Origin: Dioscorea cayenensis subsp. rotundata
Lineage: Eukaryota; Streptophyta; Magnoliopsida; Dioscoreales; Dioscoreaceae
DNA: 64,000 nucleotides
Assembly (NCBI RefSeq): GCF_009730915.1
Contig: NC_052487.1
Location: 1,054,001-1,118,000, forward strand
Direction: 5' to 3'
Position 1 is the stretch's first letter. Every line of letters starts with the position of its first letter. Both the position numbers and the translations under genes were made by a program. This document shows, in pieces, positions 41,269 to 52,727 of this stretch. The notes under the pieces were generated by a model. It saw nothing but the letters and a program-made list of their open reading frames with translations, was not told where the DNA came from and did not search any database.

Positions 41269-44200
41269 TGGTGAAGCAAGCATAGCATCTCAAAGTGATG
41301 ATGGATTCACATTAAGCATTGCTTGTATGGTATCTTCTTCCGTAGATACTTGGGTGTTGGACTCCGGTGCTTTATTTCACATATGTCCGGATCGATCATT
41401 TTTCTCCACTTATAAAGAAGTTGATTGTGGTAATGTCTACCTCGGCAATGATCGTGCTTGTAAAATTTTGGGCATTGGTGATGTGGTTATTAAGCAAGCA
41501 AATGGGAAGGAGCATACATTGACTAATGTGAGGCATGTTCCCGAGATAACAAAGAATCTCATTTCGGCGGGGCAACTTGATGAGGCCGGTTATGTGGTTA
41601 CTTTTGGCTATGGATCGTGGAAAATCTCCAAGGGTTGTATGACGGTATTGAAGGGGCAAAAGGATGGAAGCTTATATACTTTTCTTGGTTCACCTCAAAG
41701 ATGTATGTCGACAAGTGGACATGATGATGTGCATGTTTGGCATAGTCGGCTTGGACATCTTAGTGAGCATGGAATGAAGGTATTGCAAGATAAAAAGCTT
41801 ATTCCTTTATTTGAGAATTCATCTCTTGAATTATGTGTGCATTGCATTATGGGTAAGCAACATAGAGTAAATTTTAAGAGGCATGAATCTCATGGAAAGT
41901 TGAAGGCATTGGAGTTGGTTTATTCCGATGTTTGTGGCCCTATGAATGTCAAGTCTCTTGGTGGTGCTTCTTATTTTGTTACTTTCATGGATGATTATTC
42001 TAGAAAGTGTTGGCTTTATCCATTAGCATCCAAGGATCAAGTTTTTGAAACTTTCAAGAAGTTTAAGGCCCGTGTTGAGAAAGAAAGTGAAAGGTTTATA
42101 AAATACTTGCAAACCGACAATGGTGGAGAGTTTTGCTCTAGTGCTTTTGATGGTTTTTGTGCGGAGAGTGGCATCAAGAGAGTGAAGACGGTTCCTTACA
42201 CCGCACAACAAAATGGTGTTATTGAAAGAATGAATAGGACCATTGTGGAAAGGGTAAGAAGTATGTTGTCTCACTCCGGTCTTCCTAAGTTCTTTTGGGC
42301 GGAAGCGGCAAATACGGCGGTATACCTCATCAATAGATCACCAAGTGCTCCATTGGATGGTGATGTTCCGGAAATTCTTTGGAGTGGTAAGAAAATCTCT
42401 TATAATCATTTAAGAGTTTTTGGTTGTGAAGCTTATATGCATGTGCCTTCCGAAAAGAGAAGTAAGCTTGATTTGAAATCAAGGAGATGTGCTTTCCTTG
42501 GTTATGGTGGTGATGATAGAGGTTATAGGTTATGGGATCCAATTGAAAGGAAGACAATTAGAAGTCGTGATGTCATATTTCATGAGAATGTGATGTTTAA
42601 AGAAAGCCATCATGAAGAGCAAAAGGATGAGAAACTTGTTCGCATGCAAGTTGACTCTTGTGTTCCTCCTCGGCAAGTAGAAGAAATTCATTCTCAAGAT
42701 CATGATGATGGAGATGGCCATGGTGATGTTGGTGGCCATGATGATAGCATGGAGGTGATTGAGCAAGAAGATGCTCATGTTAACGAGAAAGAACAAGAAT
42801 TTGAGTCTCCACAAATTTTGAGGAGATCTACAAGGACTCCTAAACCCATCCAAAGGTATTCTCCATCCTTGTATTATGCTTTATTTACTGATGTGGGTGA
42901 GCCCGAGTCTTTTCATGAAGCACAAAATTGTCTTGAGAAAGCTAGGTGGCAAAAGGCTATGGATGAAGAGATGGACTCTTTGCGTCGGAACCAAACTTGG
43001 GACTTGGTGAAGCTTCCAAGTGGAAAGAAAGCATTAAAGAATAGATGGGTGTATGTGATAACGCATGAAGTCGATGGATCAAAAAGGTACAAGGCAAGAC
43101 TAGTGGTGAAAGGCTATGGTCAAAAGCATGGTATTGATTTTAATGAAATATTTGCTCCGGTGGTGAAGCATAGCTCCATAAGAGTTATTCTATCTTTGGT
43201 GGCTAATTTTGATTTGGAGCTTGAACAACTTGACATCAAGACGGCTTTCTTGCATGGTGACCTTGAAGAAGAAATTTATATGTCTCAACCCGAAGGCTTT
43301 GCTAACAAGTCTAATCCTAACTTTGTGTGCAAGTTGAAGAAGGGGTTGTACGGTTTGAAGCAAGCTTCTCGACAATGGTACAAGAAGTTTGACACTTTTA
43401 TGCAAGATGAGGGTTATTCTAGATGTGATTTTGATCATTGTGTTTATTTCAAGGGTTCCACATGTGGCATGTTTAATTGCTTGTTGCTTTATGTGGATGA
43501 TATGTTGATAGCTAGCAATGATTGGAAGGAAATTAAGTCCTTGAAGCTCCATATGTCAAGGAAGTTTACTACTAAAGATCTTGGCGTTGCAAAGAAGATT
43601 CTAGGCATACGCATTCACCGAGATAGAGAGCATGGGAAGTTGTGGTTGAGTCAATCCGAATACATTAGCAAAGTTCTTGAAAGATTTGGAATGGTTGATT
43701 GCAAACCGGTTTCTACACCTCTAGCGGCACATTTTAATCTATTAAAGAAGAGTTCTCCAAAGGATGATAAATTTGAAAATGTTCCTTATACCTCCGCGGT
43801 TGGTAGCTTGATGTATGCTATGATATGTACAAGGCCGGATATTGCTTATGCAGTGGGGGTTGTTTCAAGGTATATGTCTTGTGCCGGTTGGGAGCATTGG
43901 CAAGCCGTCAAGTGGGTTCTTCGTTACTTGAAGGGTACACAAAATTTATGCTTGTGCTTTGGAGGTTCTTCATTGGTGGTTAATGGTTATGTTGATTCTG
44001 ATTATGCCGGTTGTAGAGAGACAAGGAAGTCCACTACGGGTTATGTTTTCACATTTGGTGGTGGTGCGGTGAGTTGGATGTCTAAACTTTAAGACATTGT
44101 TGCCTTGTCTACTACGGAAGCGGAATATATTGCCTTGACCGAAGGAGCAAAAGAAATGATTTGGTTGAAGCATGTACTTAATCAATTTGAAGTGGTACAA

Positions 44201-44443
44201 GAAAAATATGTGTTGCATTGTGATAGTTAAAGTGCGATACATCTTGCTAAGAATGCGGCTTTTCATTCTAGAACAAAGCACATTGATGTGCGGTACCACT
44301 TTATTCGGCTTGCTTTGGAGCGTGGATATTTACATGTTGAGAAAATCCACACAAATGACAACCTTGCGGATTTGTTGACAAAGGTTGTGCCTACGGAGAA
44401 GACTTCTCATTGTAAGAGGCTTTCCGGGTTAGTGGAGACGTAA
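41260..44443 (+). pseudogene. Copia pol: protease, integrase, reverse transcriptase, RNase H (broken)
   Basis: In order I see protease VLDSGALFHIC, the integrase HHCC region (HSRLGHL, CVHCIMGKQH), the integrase core Asp in YSDVCGPM and Asp in TDNGGEF, and reverse transcriptase AFLHGDLEEEIYM and YVDDMLIA. The RNase H end is [12 protein letters not shown], then a CDS-SAIHLAKN segment and LTKVVPTEK. Two TAA stops interrupt RNase H, at 44090-44092 and 44228-44230. Both replace a codon that is normally CAA (Gln) in this family. The original stop would be TAA 44441-44443. Confidence 0.9.
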
Positions 44444-44503
44444 CCTGGATGTTTGGAGGACAATGCTTGATGCTTCATTGATGCTTGATTGAAGATTTGT
44501 CTT

Positions 44504-44515
44504 CAAGTGGGGGAT
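44504..44515 (+). other. Copia polypurine tract
   Basis: CAAGTGGGGGAT immediately precedes the 3' LTR. An identical tract precedes the 5' LTR at 39845-39856. Confidence 0.8.
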
Positions 44516-45051
44516 TGTTAAATATTGGCTTGATATCCTTGTGATGAAGCCAAAATCTTGATCTCTTTTAATCCAACGGTCTAGATTGCTCTATTGTTTA
44601 TATAGGGTTATGTTTGTTGGGTGTTGTGTAATGAGAGAAAAGAGAGAAAGATAGAGAGGGTGAGTTCTCTTGTATTTGGAGAGTGAAAAGAGTGGTGTAG
44701 AGGAGAGCTCTTGTTCTTGCTTGATCTCATTAAAACAAGGTAAGACCCTTGTTTTTGAGGTAAGGCTAGTTCTTAGAGCTTGGTAATCCTCTTGTGGTTT
44801 TATGCCTATCTTTTATACTCTTGTACTCTTGTTATCCCCCATGATATAGTGAAGCATTGTTCTCCCGTGGATGTAGGCTTATTCTTAGCCGAACCACGCT
44901 ATATTGGTGTCTCTTACTTTATTCTTGTGAGATTGGTTATATGTTATCCTTGCATTGCCCATTCATTGTGTGATTGGTAGGTATTGTGATATTGCATACC
45001 AAGTGTTCGACGAATTGCCACACTAGTTCCGTGCTTCCTCACACACAACTA
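44516..45051 (+). repeat. Copia 3' LTR, 536 bases
   Basis: Same length as the 5' LTR with about nine substitutions (about 98.3% identity, counted by eye), indicating a fairly young insertion. Confidence 0.9.
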
Positions 45052-45215
45052 GCTGGCATCCAAGAGAGATACATATGACAAATATTCAAGAAAACCGTAG
45101 ACCTAGAAATAAACACTGAATTGAAAACACAGTTATTTCTAGCAAGCCAGATATGCCAAAGGACCACCCTCGCGATAAGCGAACAGGGAAGCCTAAGAAT
45201 AGGGTCAAGCCAGAT
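45052..45215 (-). pseudogene. LINE ORF2 C-terminal remnant (right of the Copia insertion)
   Basis: The minus strand is open without stops and reads VVLWHIWLARNNCVFN and nearby residues, the W-x-I-W-x-x-R-N motif found after the zinc-finger-like domain of plant LINE reverse transcriptases. It continues across the Copia element into 39460-39724. Confidence 0.6.
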
Positions 45216-45367
45216 AAATATTTTTATCTAATAGGAACGCGTCACTACCGTACTAAACTAGCTATGTTATCTTGTGTTTTCTTGACGTAAACCAAATCCA
45301 TTTCCCTACAGCACTTCATTATTCAAAATACTAATTAAGATTAGCTTTGAATTCGGCTCGGGGCCAC

Positions 45368-45376
45368 TATATAAAG
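45368..45376 (+). promoter_or_regulatory. TATA box of PKS2
   Basis: TATATAAAG lies 54 bases upstream of the PKS2 ATG, in the CACTATATAAA context shared with PKS1 and PKS3. The following leader (GGACGTAGTGGTGGGAGG) resembles that of PKS3. Confidence 0.65.
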
Positions 45377-46157
45377 GACGTAGTGGTGGGAGGGTATGAA
45401 TTGCAAAGCATAACATCAAAAGGATAACGATGGCAAGCAATGGTAGTTGTAATGCAGTTGATGATCACAAGGAGAACATAGGTGGTTGGCTTGGTGGCCT
45501 AGCAAGCGTCCTAGCGTTGGCTACTGCCAATTCTCCCAATGTTTTCTATCAAGACGCCTACCCTGACTACTACTTTAGAATCACCGATAATGAGCACATG
45601 ACTGATCAGCTCAAGGAAAAGTTCAAGCGAATATGTAAGTATACTATTGTGATCATCATTGTTTATAGTTTCTTAATATATATTATCAATCCATGCATGC
45701 AAAGGTGGTGGCATGCAACTATATATAAAACCTTTTCAACACCTTCTACACTAGCTAGGAATATATATAGAGAAAGGTGAAGCCACGTGAACAAACAAAT
45801 TTTACATGCAAAATCAAATCATTAATTTACATTGAAAAGATGATTACCATTTGGTTTGTAGTCATTTACCATGAAAGACATATTTATGCATTATATAAAT
45901 TAAGTTTCTATACATGAATTTGCATGAGTGCAAAGCTGGTGGCATGAAATTAATTATTTATATTAAAAGCAATGTATACAATTAATGGATACAGGTGAGA
46001 GGTCAACGATCAAGAAGAGGTACATGTTCTTGACTGAGGAGATTCTAAAGCAGAAGCTGAACCTGTGCTCGTTCATGGAAGAGAACTCACTAGACACTCG
46101 CCATGACATAGTTGTGGAAGAGGTGCTAAAGCTCGGAGCAAAGGCGGCCGTTAAAGC

Positions 46158-48431
46158 TGTCACGCACCAAACCCGGTGCGCTGACAAATGGCCGCATTCT
46201 TATGGGCCGAAACCCGATAGGCATGCAAGGCCTCAGACCTGTCTTAGCATAAAACATAACATCTAATAGCAACATAATATCCAAGATGAAATAAATAGAG
46301 GCACTACAAGTTCAAGATACAAAATGAAAGCAATAACAAGTTCGAGGTCTACAAGGTGAAAGGGAAACATATAAACAACCTAACAAAGAGGGGAGCCTGA
46401 CGCTTGGTAACCACAGCTATGCTAGTAACCACAACCTTACTCCTGATCTGAAAAAAGGGAATAAAAACATTCATGAGCTCGACAGCCCAGTAAGTAACCC
46501 AAAAACAAAACTTGGATTCAAACCAAGATTCAAGAATTTTATCAAAATAATTTCTGATAAACATAAGTGTGCATAAGCAAATATAATAATTTCAAATAAA
46601 CATAAGTATGTACAAGCAAGTATAATCCTTCAACTGTGATTAATCAACACAGTAAGAACAAGTTCTAGAATATATCAATTTTCAAAGTATATGTCTCATA
46701 GACTATGGTCCGGACAGAATATCAAAGATCATTTGTTTATCCTCCGTGACCCGAACCAGAATATCAGAGGCCATTATTGTTTCACCGACGGAAATTAAGC
46801 GGCGCGAAACCAGTTTCTATTTCAGAATTTCATGTCGATATGGTCAGTGTTTGACCCCTAGTGACAGGGTTATTGCATAGTCAATTCGGAGACTAGAATT
46901 TCATAACAAAGTAATTTTAGTATCAAAATAGACTTAATTATTTAAATCTCAGAATATTTCAGAATCTGAATCCCACAAAGCAAAAATTTCCATTAAACCA
47001 AAATACTGATATTTGCATAAACCAATAGAAATCAGCCATTTCAATTCTAAAGAAACAGTAACACTTAACCTCATTTTCCAGGATACATGAATAATTAAAA
47101 ATTTAAAAATTTAAACAGTCCAATGCCATCCGTGGGTAAAATAATGTAATAAAGATTCAATTCATTCAACAACATTCAAAAAGTTCTCTTTCAGACACTA
47201 AAAGAAAAATTAGCTAATGGATAAAATAATTCATTCAGTGGATAAGGAATCAAATCAATAAAAACTACTAATTTGAAGAAACTAGTCAATTACAAAATTA
47301 AAAAAAAACAGAAACTCCATCAAAGCTTTTAACGTGAATAAACTTAATAACTTAATAGTTTTCTCAAATACTAGATAATTAGATAACAAATGGAAATAAT
47401 CAACCAATTAACATTTTAAAAAAAATGTTTAAATAAATCACCAACAAGATCAAATATGCTATAAATAACATGAGAATTTGAATGAAAGTATAAGAAAAGA
47501 ATGGATCATCCACTACCCAAAAATTTAGTTAATTAAACTCATATTTAAACAATACCCAATCATATTAATAGGAAACTTCTTATAATTAAATTTAAAAGAG
47601 AATCTAACGAATGTCATGATTTAAAGTTCTCAGGTAGTAAACAATTAGTCAAACGGTGATTAAAATGAAATTCAAGAAAACCTCTCATCTTACAGTAAAC
47701 AATTGGCTAATAAAAAGATGATTGATTAACAGGATCATAAATCAAATAAAACCACATCTAACATGATAAGAAATTGATAAACAAAGGATAAGTAATGAAT
47801 CAAATAACAACTCATTATATGAATAATTGATGTAATAAAATAAAATTTAACAATTTAAATAATTTAGACAAACCAAAGAAAGCAAAATAATCCAACGAGA
47901 TAAACTCAACAAAACTTACAAATTTAAAAGAATTTCCGAGATAAAAATACGTGGTTACTTACTTGGTATCCCCTAGAATTCTGAATCTGAATCAAACACC
48001 CAAAATTAAATCTTCACAGGAGATCCTATGGCATACAATGACAAGAAGGTTTTAAAAAAAATCCCTCCTCAAGCTATTAGGGTTTCTAATCTTAATTTCT
48101 ATCCTTGAAAACAAAATCCTAATTCCTACAATCTAACAATAATAAAAATTCGCACACACCTGCATATCCTTTCTCAGAAATTCCTTTTCTCCTTGATGCC
48201 AATGAGATGGTGATACGATGGAGAAAAATGATCCACTAACTAATGTCTTAAGGCTACAGATCGGTCGTGGGGAGCGGTGGGCAGCGGTGGTGGGCGACGT
48301 TTCTCATAGAACGTGGCTAGGGTTTTCAAAATAATACATTTAAAATAACATACAAGACACTCCACGTAAGAAAATAAAAATAAAATATAATAATAATAAT
48401 TTAAATAATAATAAAAAATGTGGGGTCTATA
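46158..48431 (+). mobile_element. Solo LTR of family 1, copy 2, inside PKS2 exon 2
   Basis: It starts TGTCACGCACCAAACCCGG and ends TGGGGTCTATA, flanked by the exact 5-base duplication AAAGC (46153-46157 and 48432-48436). It is 2274 bases with no coding sequence. The last base pair is TA, not the CA of the other copies. PKS3 provides the empty-site sequence. Confidence 0.88.
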
Positions 48432-48873
48432 AAAGCTTTACAGGAATGGGGACGTCCACTCTCAGAGATCACTCACCTTATCTTCTGCAGCACGGGCGGT
48501 GTTGACTTACCGGGGGCTGACTTCCAGCTCATCAAGCTCCTTGGCCTCTCATTGTCCACTAAACGTATTATGCTCTACGGCTTGGGCTGCTACGCCTGCG
48601 GCAGAGTCTTAAGAATAGCTAAGGATCTCACAGAAAACAATCAGAATGCCTGTGTACTTGTCGTATGCTCAGAGATGACTTCCATTGGCTTCTGTGGGAC
48701 TGATGATGTGCACATTGACAGCCTTATAGGGCAAGCTATCTTTGAAGATGAGTCATCTGCGGCGGTGGTGGGAGTAAACCCCATTCCTGGCATGGAAACT
48801 TCCTTTTTTGAACTGGTGTCCACAGACCAAGTCATCATCCCTGACAGCGAGAAAGAAATTCATCGTCACCTTA

Positions 48874-49614
48874 GGTAGTGTTTGTTTGGAAGGTTTTTGA
48901 GTTACATATAACTTGAGTTATTGGGTTTTCTGAAATCCAGTGTTTGGTTCACAGGATTTGAAAAATCAATGTAACTCATATTACATCCAATGAGGGATTT
49001 GGTTTTACAGCCAAATGGGGCGTAAAACCAAATCCATTATCTTTAAATTTCTTCAAATGCATAACTTGTGACCTATATGTGACCAATTAAAGAAAAACAA
49101 ATATGATGAAACATTTATGGATATTTTTGTGGAGTGAAAAATTATAAAATTTAATAATTACTTTGATAATTAATTTAATAATAAAATTAAGAGTTAAAAT
49201 GATCAATGCGATAATTAAAATCATTAATAACATGCTAAAAATATATGAAAAGTTCAAAATACTTTTTTTATTGGGTTAAAAAAATTAAATTTAAAAAAAC
49301 TATAAAATATAATAAAAATAAATAAATAAATATACTAATAAATTTAATAACTAATTTAATAATAAAAATTAATAGTTAAATTAATTAATACGAGTACTTA
49401 AAAATCATTAATATATTTATAATGTAAAAAAATTTCTAATTTCAAATTTATAAATATCTCTTATCAAATACAAAATCCTATAATACAGAGATCTACAATA
49501 CATCTAACCAAAACACTGAGATTTGATCGCATCGTATTATAAAAATTCATCGATTTTTCGATTCATTGTAGCTAGAAATCCATCTGTATTCTGATTCTAC
49601 TCGAACCAAACACC
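48874..49614. mobile_element. MITE inside PKS2 exon 2
   Basis: About 740 bases start GGTAGTGTTTGTTTGG and end CCAAACACC, imperfect inverted ends. TTA precedes it directly. The right copy of the presumed TTA target has become CA, judged by the intact PKS1 and PKS3 sequence, which supports a PIF/Harbinger (Tourist-like) MITE. It introduces an immediate TAG stop at 48876. Confidence 0.7.
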
Positions 49615-50409
49615 CAGAGAAGTAGGGCTTACGTTCCATTTGCGAAGTGATGTACCAAATACCATTAGCGAAAATATGGAGGAGAGCTTGTTGAAGGTGT
49701 TTGAACGACTAGGCATGCCCATCTCGGACTGGAACTCGTTATTCTGGATCACACACGCTGGAGGGCGTGCCATTTTTGACAGAATCGAAGAAAAACTGGG
49801 GTTGAAGCCTGAGAAGCTAAAAGCTACGCGTCACGTGATGAGTGAGTATGGGAACATGATCAGCTGTTGTGTGTTTTTCGCCATGGATGAGATGAGGAAG
49901 AGCTCAATGCCGGAAGGGCTACGTACTGCTGGAGAGGGGCTCGAATGGGACGTGCTTCATGGCTTTGGTCCAGGGCTGACCATGGAGACTGTTGTCCTCC
50001 GTGCACCACCTCTTGGTGGCCTTGTTTCAAATTGAAATTATTAACTAGCTATTGTGATCTTGGATGTGGCATTTGAACTAGTGGGCTATATGTGAAATCA
50101 GCTGTTGTTGTGCACTATTTGCTTATATATATATATATATATATGTATGTATCCAGCTACTTGTTTCAACAAAGATCACAACACTAATAAGTGGCCATGT
50201 ATGCCATTTAATTAAAGCATTATGTCATTTTCTTGATTATAATTAATATACTTATTGAGAGATGATAATAAAAACATATATTGTCTGCCCCTAACTTTTA
50301 TTTATTTATTTATTTATTTTTGCAACCCTGGTAGTATTTCAACTAGCCCCATTTTTTTTTTCTTTTTAAGAGCGTCGAACTACAACTTGTGATCGATTAG
50401 CGCTCACTC

Positions 50410-50560
50410 TTTGTATACTAGACCTTCAGCTGAATAAAGTGAACCAATTTCACATGAGGATATACTTATTGGCCTCAGCGTTGCTCCCAAACAACAGAGG
50501 TTTCGATCTTAATCAACAAAAGCTAATCCTTCCGTTATTGCTCTATAACTTGTCGTAAAT
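50410..50560 (+). pseudogene. Fragment of PHO1 exon 2
   Basis: This is clearly similar to PHO1 34588-34790: both contain a near-identical GACCTTCAGCTGAA(T/C)AAAGTGAA stretch, then the region from ATACT(T/C)ATTG(G/A)CCTCA through the CAACAGAGG and TCAACAAA(G)G blocks. About 50 bases of the exon are missing from the middle. It has no splice sites or open frame of its own. Confidence 0.78.
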
Positions 50561-50699
50561 TCTGATGTGTTGGATGAAACTCATCCTTCTGATCAAATCC
50601 AAATTATCCTCATAGAAGACCAAACACTTGATAGTTATGATCTCCTATTCCTTTGAATGTGAAATCTTTTAGCGGAAAAAGTTTTTTGGTTGGTTACGA

Positions 50700-51324
50700 G
50701 TTTTAAAGGTTTGTTTGCAATCGGGCTCACCTGTGGATCAGGCCCACACTGGATTTTTAAAATTTATCTGCTCAATTGAATAAATGATCCGGGCCCACTT
50801 CATCCGTGTGCAGTTTTCTTATGCACCTGCACATGGGCCGGGCTACTGTGTTTTATGTCTTTTTGCTTCACATAGGAGTAGATGGGCCGGGTTCAAACAG
50901 GACTTTTAATTTTTTTCCAATATTGTCAAAACCGGATCGGCCAGGCCGGTTCGATCGGAAAAACCGGGAACCGGCCATGAGGCTGGTCCAGCTACCACTT
51001 TTGACTCGGTGTTGAGATAACTCGGTCAAAAACCAGTGACCCGGCCGGTTAACCCGGAAACCGGTTGACCCGGCCAGATCTACTAGGTTAAAAAAATAAA
51101 AAATTTCAAAAAAAATGAAAATTTTCTGTGGCGAGAGAAAGTGAGATTTTTCATATATCAGTTATAAAAAATTTCTATGGCGAGTGGCTTCAAGCAACGG
51201 CGGCGAGAGTGCGAGAGAAACAAACGAGAGAAAAAAGGCAGAATCAGAGAAAAACCAGAAGAAATGTGAAAGAGACGCTGGTGGAGACCACTAGATCAGA
51301 AGAAATGAGAGAGAGACGAGAGAG

Positions 51325-51362
<38 letters not shown>

Positions 51363-52140
51363 CACTTATGATTTTTTTTCCCCCTCGTTGATGAGTCCCG
51401 AGACAGGAAGGATTTTTTTTTAATTTTTCTCTTATTTGTGAGTCCCATGAGAGAAGTGTGAGAGAAGATTAGGGCTTTTAAATATTTTATTTTTTTAATA
51501 TTTTATATAAAACTAAAACTTTAAATATTAAATTTAATTATATTTTAAACATTTTTAAAATCAACGAATATACATAAAATAAAATTTTAAAATAACATAT
51601 TTAATTAATTGTGCTTTTTTAATTATTAAAAATATAAGTTAGATTATTTTTTTTATTATTAATTATTATAATATATTTTTTAATATTTTATTATTAACCT
51701 CGGTTCAACCCGGTCGAACCCATCGACCCCTAACCCCTGGACTTGGCCTGGTCAATGTCTGGGCCCGGTCTGATTACCTTGTTTTTTTTTTTCTGCAGAC
51801 GGGAAGACAAGGCCCTGGCTCAAATGGTTTTTTAAAATTTTTCTGGACCACGCTGGGTTTTAAAAATTTATTTGCACGCATCAACACATGGGCTTATGAC
51901 TTATTGAGTTTGGTGCCTTTTTTTTTTCATATAGTCGATCTGTTTAGGTTTTTTTTTCCGGTTGTTCTGCCCATTGTCTTCCATTTTAAATAAATAGTGA
52001 TTTATTTATTTTTTATTGTAATAAAAAAAATTATTGAGTTTGAAAATGTCGTTTCAACACACAGACCGGCCGAATCTTTATGATACAAGTCATACAACAA
52101 GCAACCAATCAAGATTATTTTACCCTGTGCCTTTCGAAAT
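50700..52140 (+). repeat. Spacer related to the PHO1 downstream spacer (38540-38830)
   Basis: Phrases such as GGGCCGGGC, CACACTGG with TTTTAAAATTT, and a final block with GATACAA, ACAACA and GCAACCAAT recur in both places. The copy is split by the hAT-like element at 50918-51781. With the PHO1 fragment just upstream, this supports duplication of a PHO1-to-PKS unit. Confidence 0.6.
50918..51781. mobile_element. hAT-like non-autonomous element, GC-rich ends
   Basis: It starts CAATATTGTCAAAACCGG and ends CCGGTCTGATTACCTTG. The ends are imperfect inverted repeats of the CAAGGTT-TCAAAACCGG kind seen in plant hAT MITEs. It is flanked by poly-T that matches at seven of eight bases (50910-50917 and 51782-51789). 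Inside are many CCGG-rich direct repeats near both ends and a (GA)n run at 51345-51362. No transposase is present. Confidence 0.6.
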
Positions 52141-52375
52141 AAACCAAGCAGGTACCTTCCGCATGCTATCAATGAAACTATAGAAGATAATTAATAGCAT
52201 TGAATTCTGATTTGAAAAATTATATATATATATATATATAATTGATTTTATTGTTTGTCAAATCCCCGGTTTTAACATGATAAATAAAGTAAAACAGCAT
52301 TCAATTCTCCATCTTGAATGAAGCCAATTTTCTTGTTATTATTTAATTAATGGGTTGACAGAGAGTTCGAATCAC

Positions 52376-52384
52376 TATATAAAA
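52376..52384 (+). promoter_or_regulatory. TATA box of PKS3
   Basis: TATATAAAA lies 72 bases upstream of the PKS3 ATG in the shared CACTATATAAA context. Confidence 0.65.
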
Positions 52385-52727
52385 GACGCAGTAGTGGGAG
52401 GCTGTATGAGTTGCAAACCATAAAGCTTGAAACAGTGATCAGCAAAAGCTCAACAATGGTGAGCAATGGTAGTGGTGGCCTAGCAAGTGTCCTAGCATTG
52501 GGCACTGCCAACCCTCCCAATGTTTACTACCAAGACGCCTTCCCTGATTTCTACTTTAGAATTACCAATAATGAGCACAAGGTTGAGCTGAAGAACAAGT
52601 TCAAACGAATATGTAAGTATATATACTCTTGTGGTCATCCTTTCTAATAATTAGGTTCTTACTATAATTAATCCATGCATGCACGTACAGGTGCTTCATG
52701 TAGCAATATATATAGCTTTTTCAATAC

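Larger units (their letters stand above)
39725..45051 (+). mobile_element. Copia LTR retrotransposon (TNT1-94-like) with a duplicated 3' segment
   Basis: The main element is 39857-45051: 5' LTR, primer binding site, gag, pol, polypurine tract, 3' LTR. Unusually, 132 bases of the 3' internal end, including the polypurine tract, also precede the 5' LTR (39725-39856 equals 44384-44515 with one visible difference). The unit 'pol end plus LTR' is therefore present twice. No target-site duplication is visible at the outer edges. The pol order protease, integrase, reverse transcriptase, RNase H identifies Copia. The element is inactivated by one frameshift and two stops. Confidence 0.93.
45430..50035 (+). 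pseudogene. PKS2: type III polyketide synthase broken by two insertions
   Basis: Exon 1 is 45430..45634, with the intron splitting the Cys codon as in PKS1. Exon 2 is cut into 45995..46157, 48437..48873 and 49617..50035 by a family 1 solo LTR and a MITE. Catalytic Cys (GCYACG), His ([10 protein letters not shown]) and Asn (EYGNMIS) codons remain, and the frame would be continuous if the insertions were absent. The usual GCFAGG is GCYACG here, so the Gly after Ala is Cys. The C-terminus [13 protein letters not shown] is intact. Read through the LTR, translation leaves the family sequence at once and stops at 46264. It is closest to PKS3 in sequence and promoter. Confidence 0.92.

Noticed and set aside
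41230-41330. Programmed gag-pol frameshift in the Copia element
   Set aside because: No slippery heptamer with a following structure is evident, Copia relatives use one frame, and two further stops show general decay.
46158-48431. Intron of PKS2
   Set aside because: It has TG/TA ends with a 5-base target duplication and matches repeats elsewhere; it lacks splice sites, and PKS1 and PKS3 have no intron here.
51385-51415. GTTGATGAGTCCCGAGAC, reminiscent of a hammerhead ribozyme core
   Set aside because: The CUGANGA core is only partly matched and the required GAAA is missing; I could not draw the three stems.
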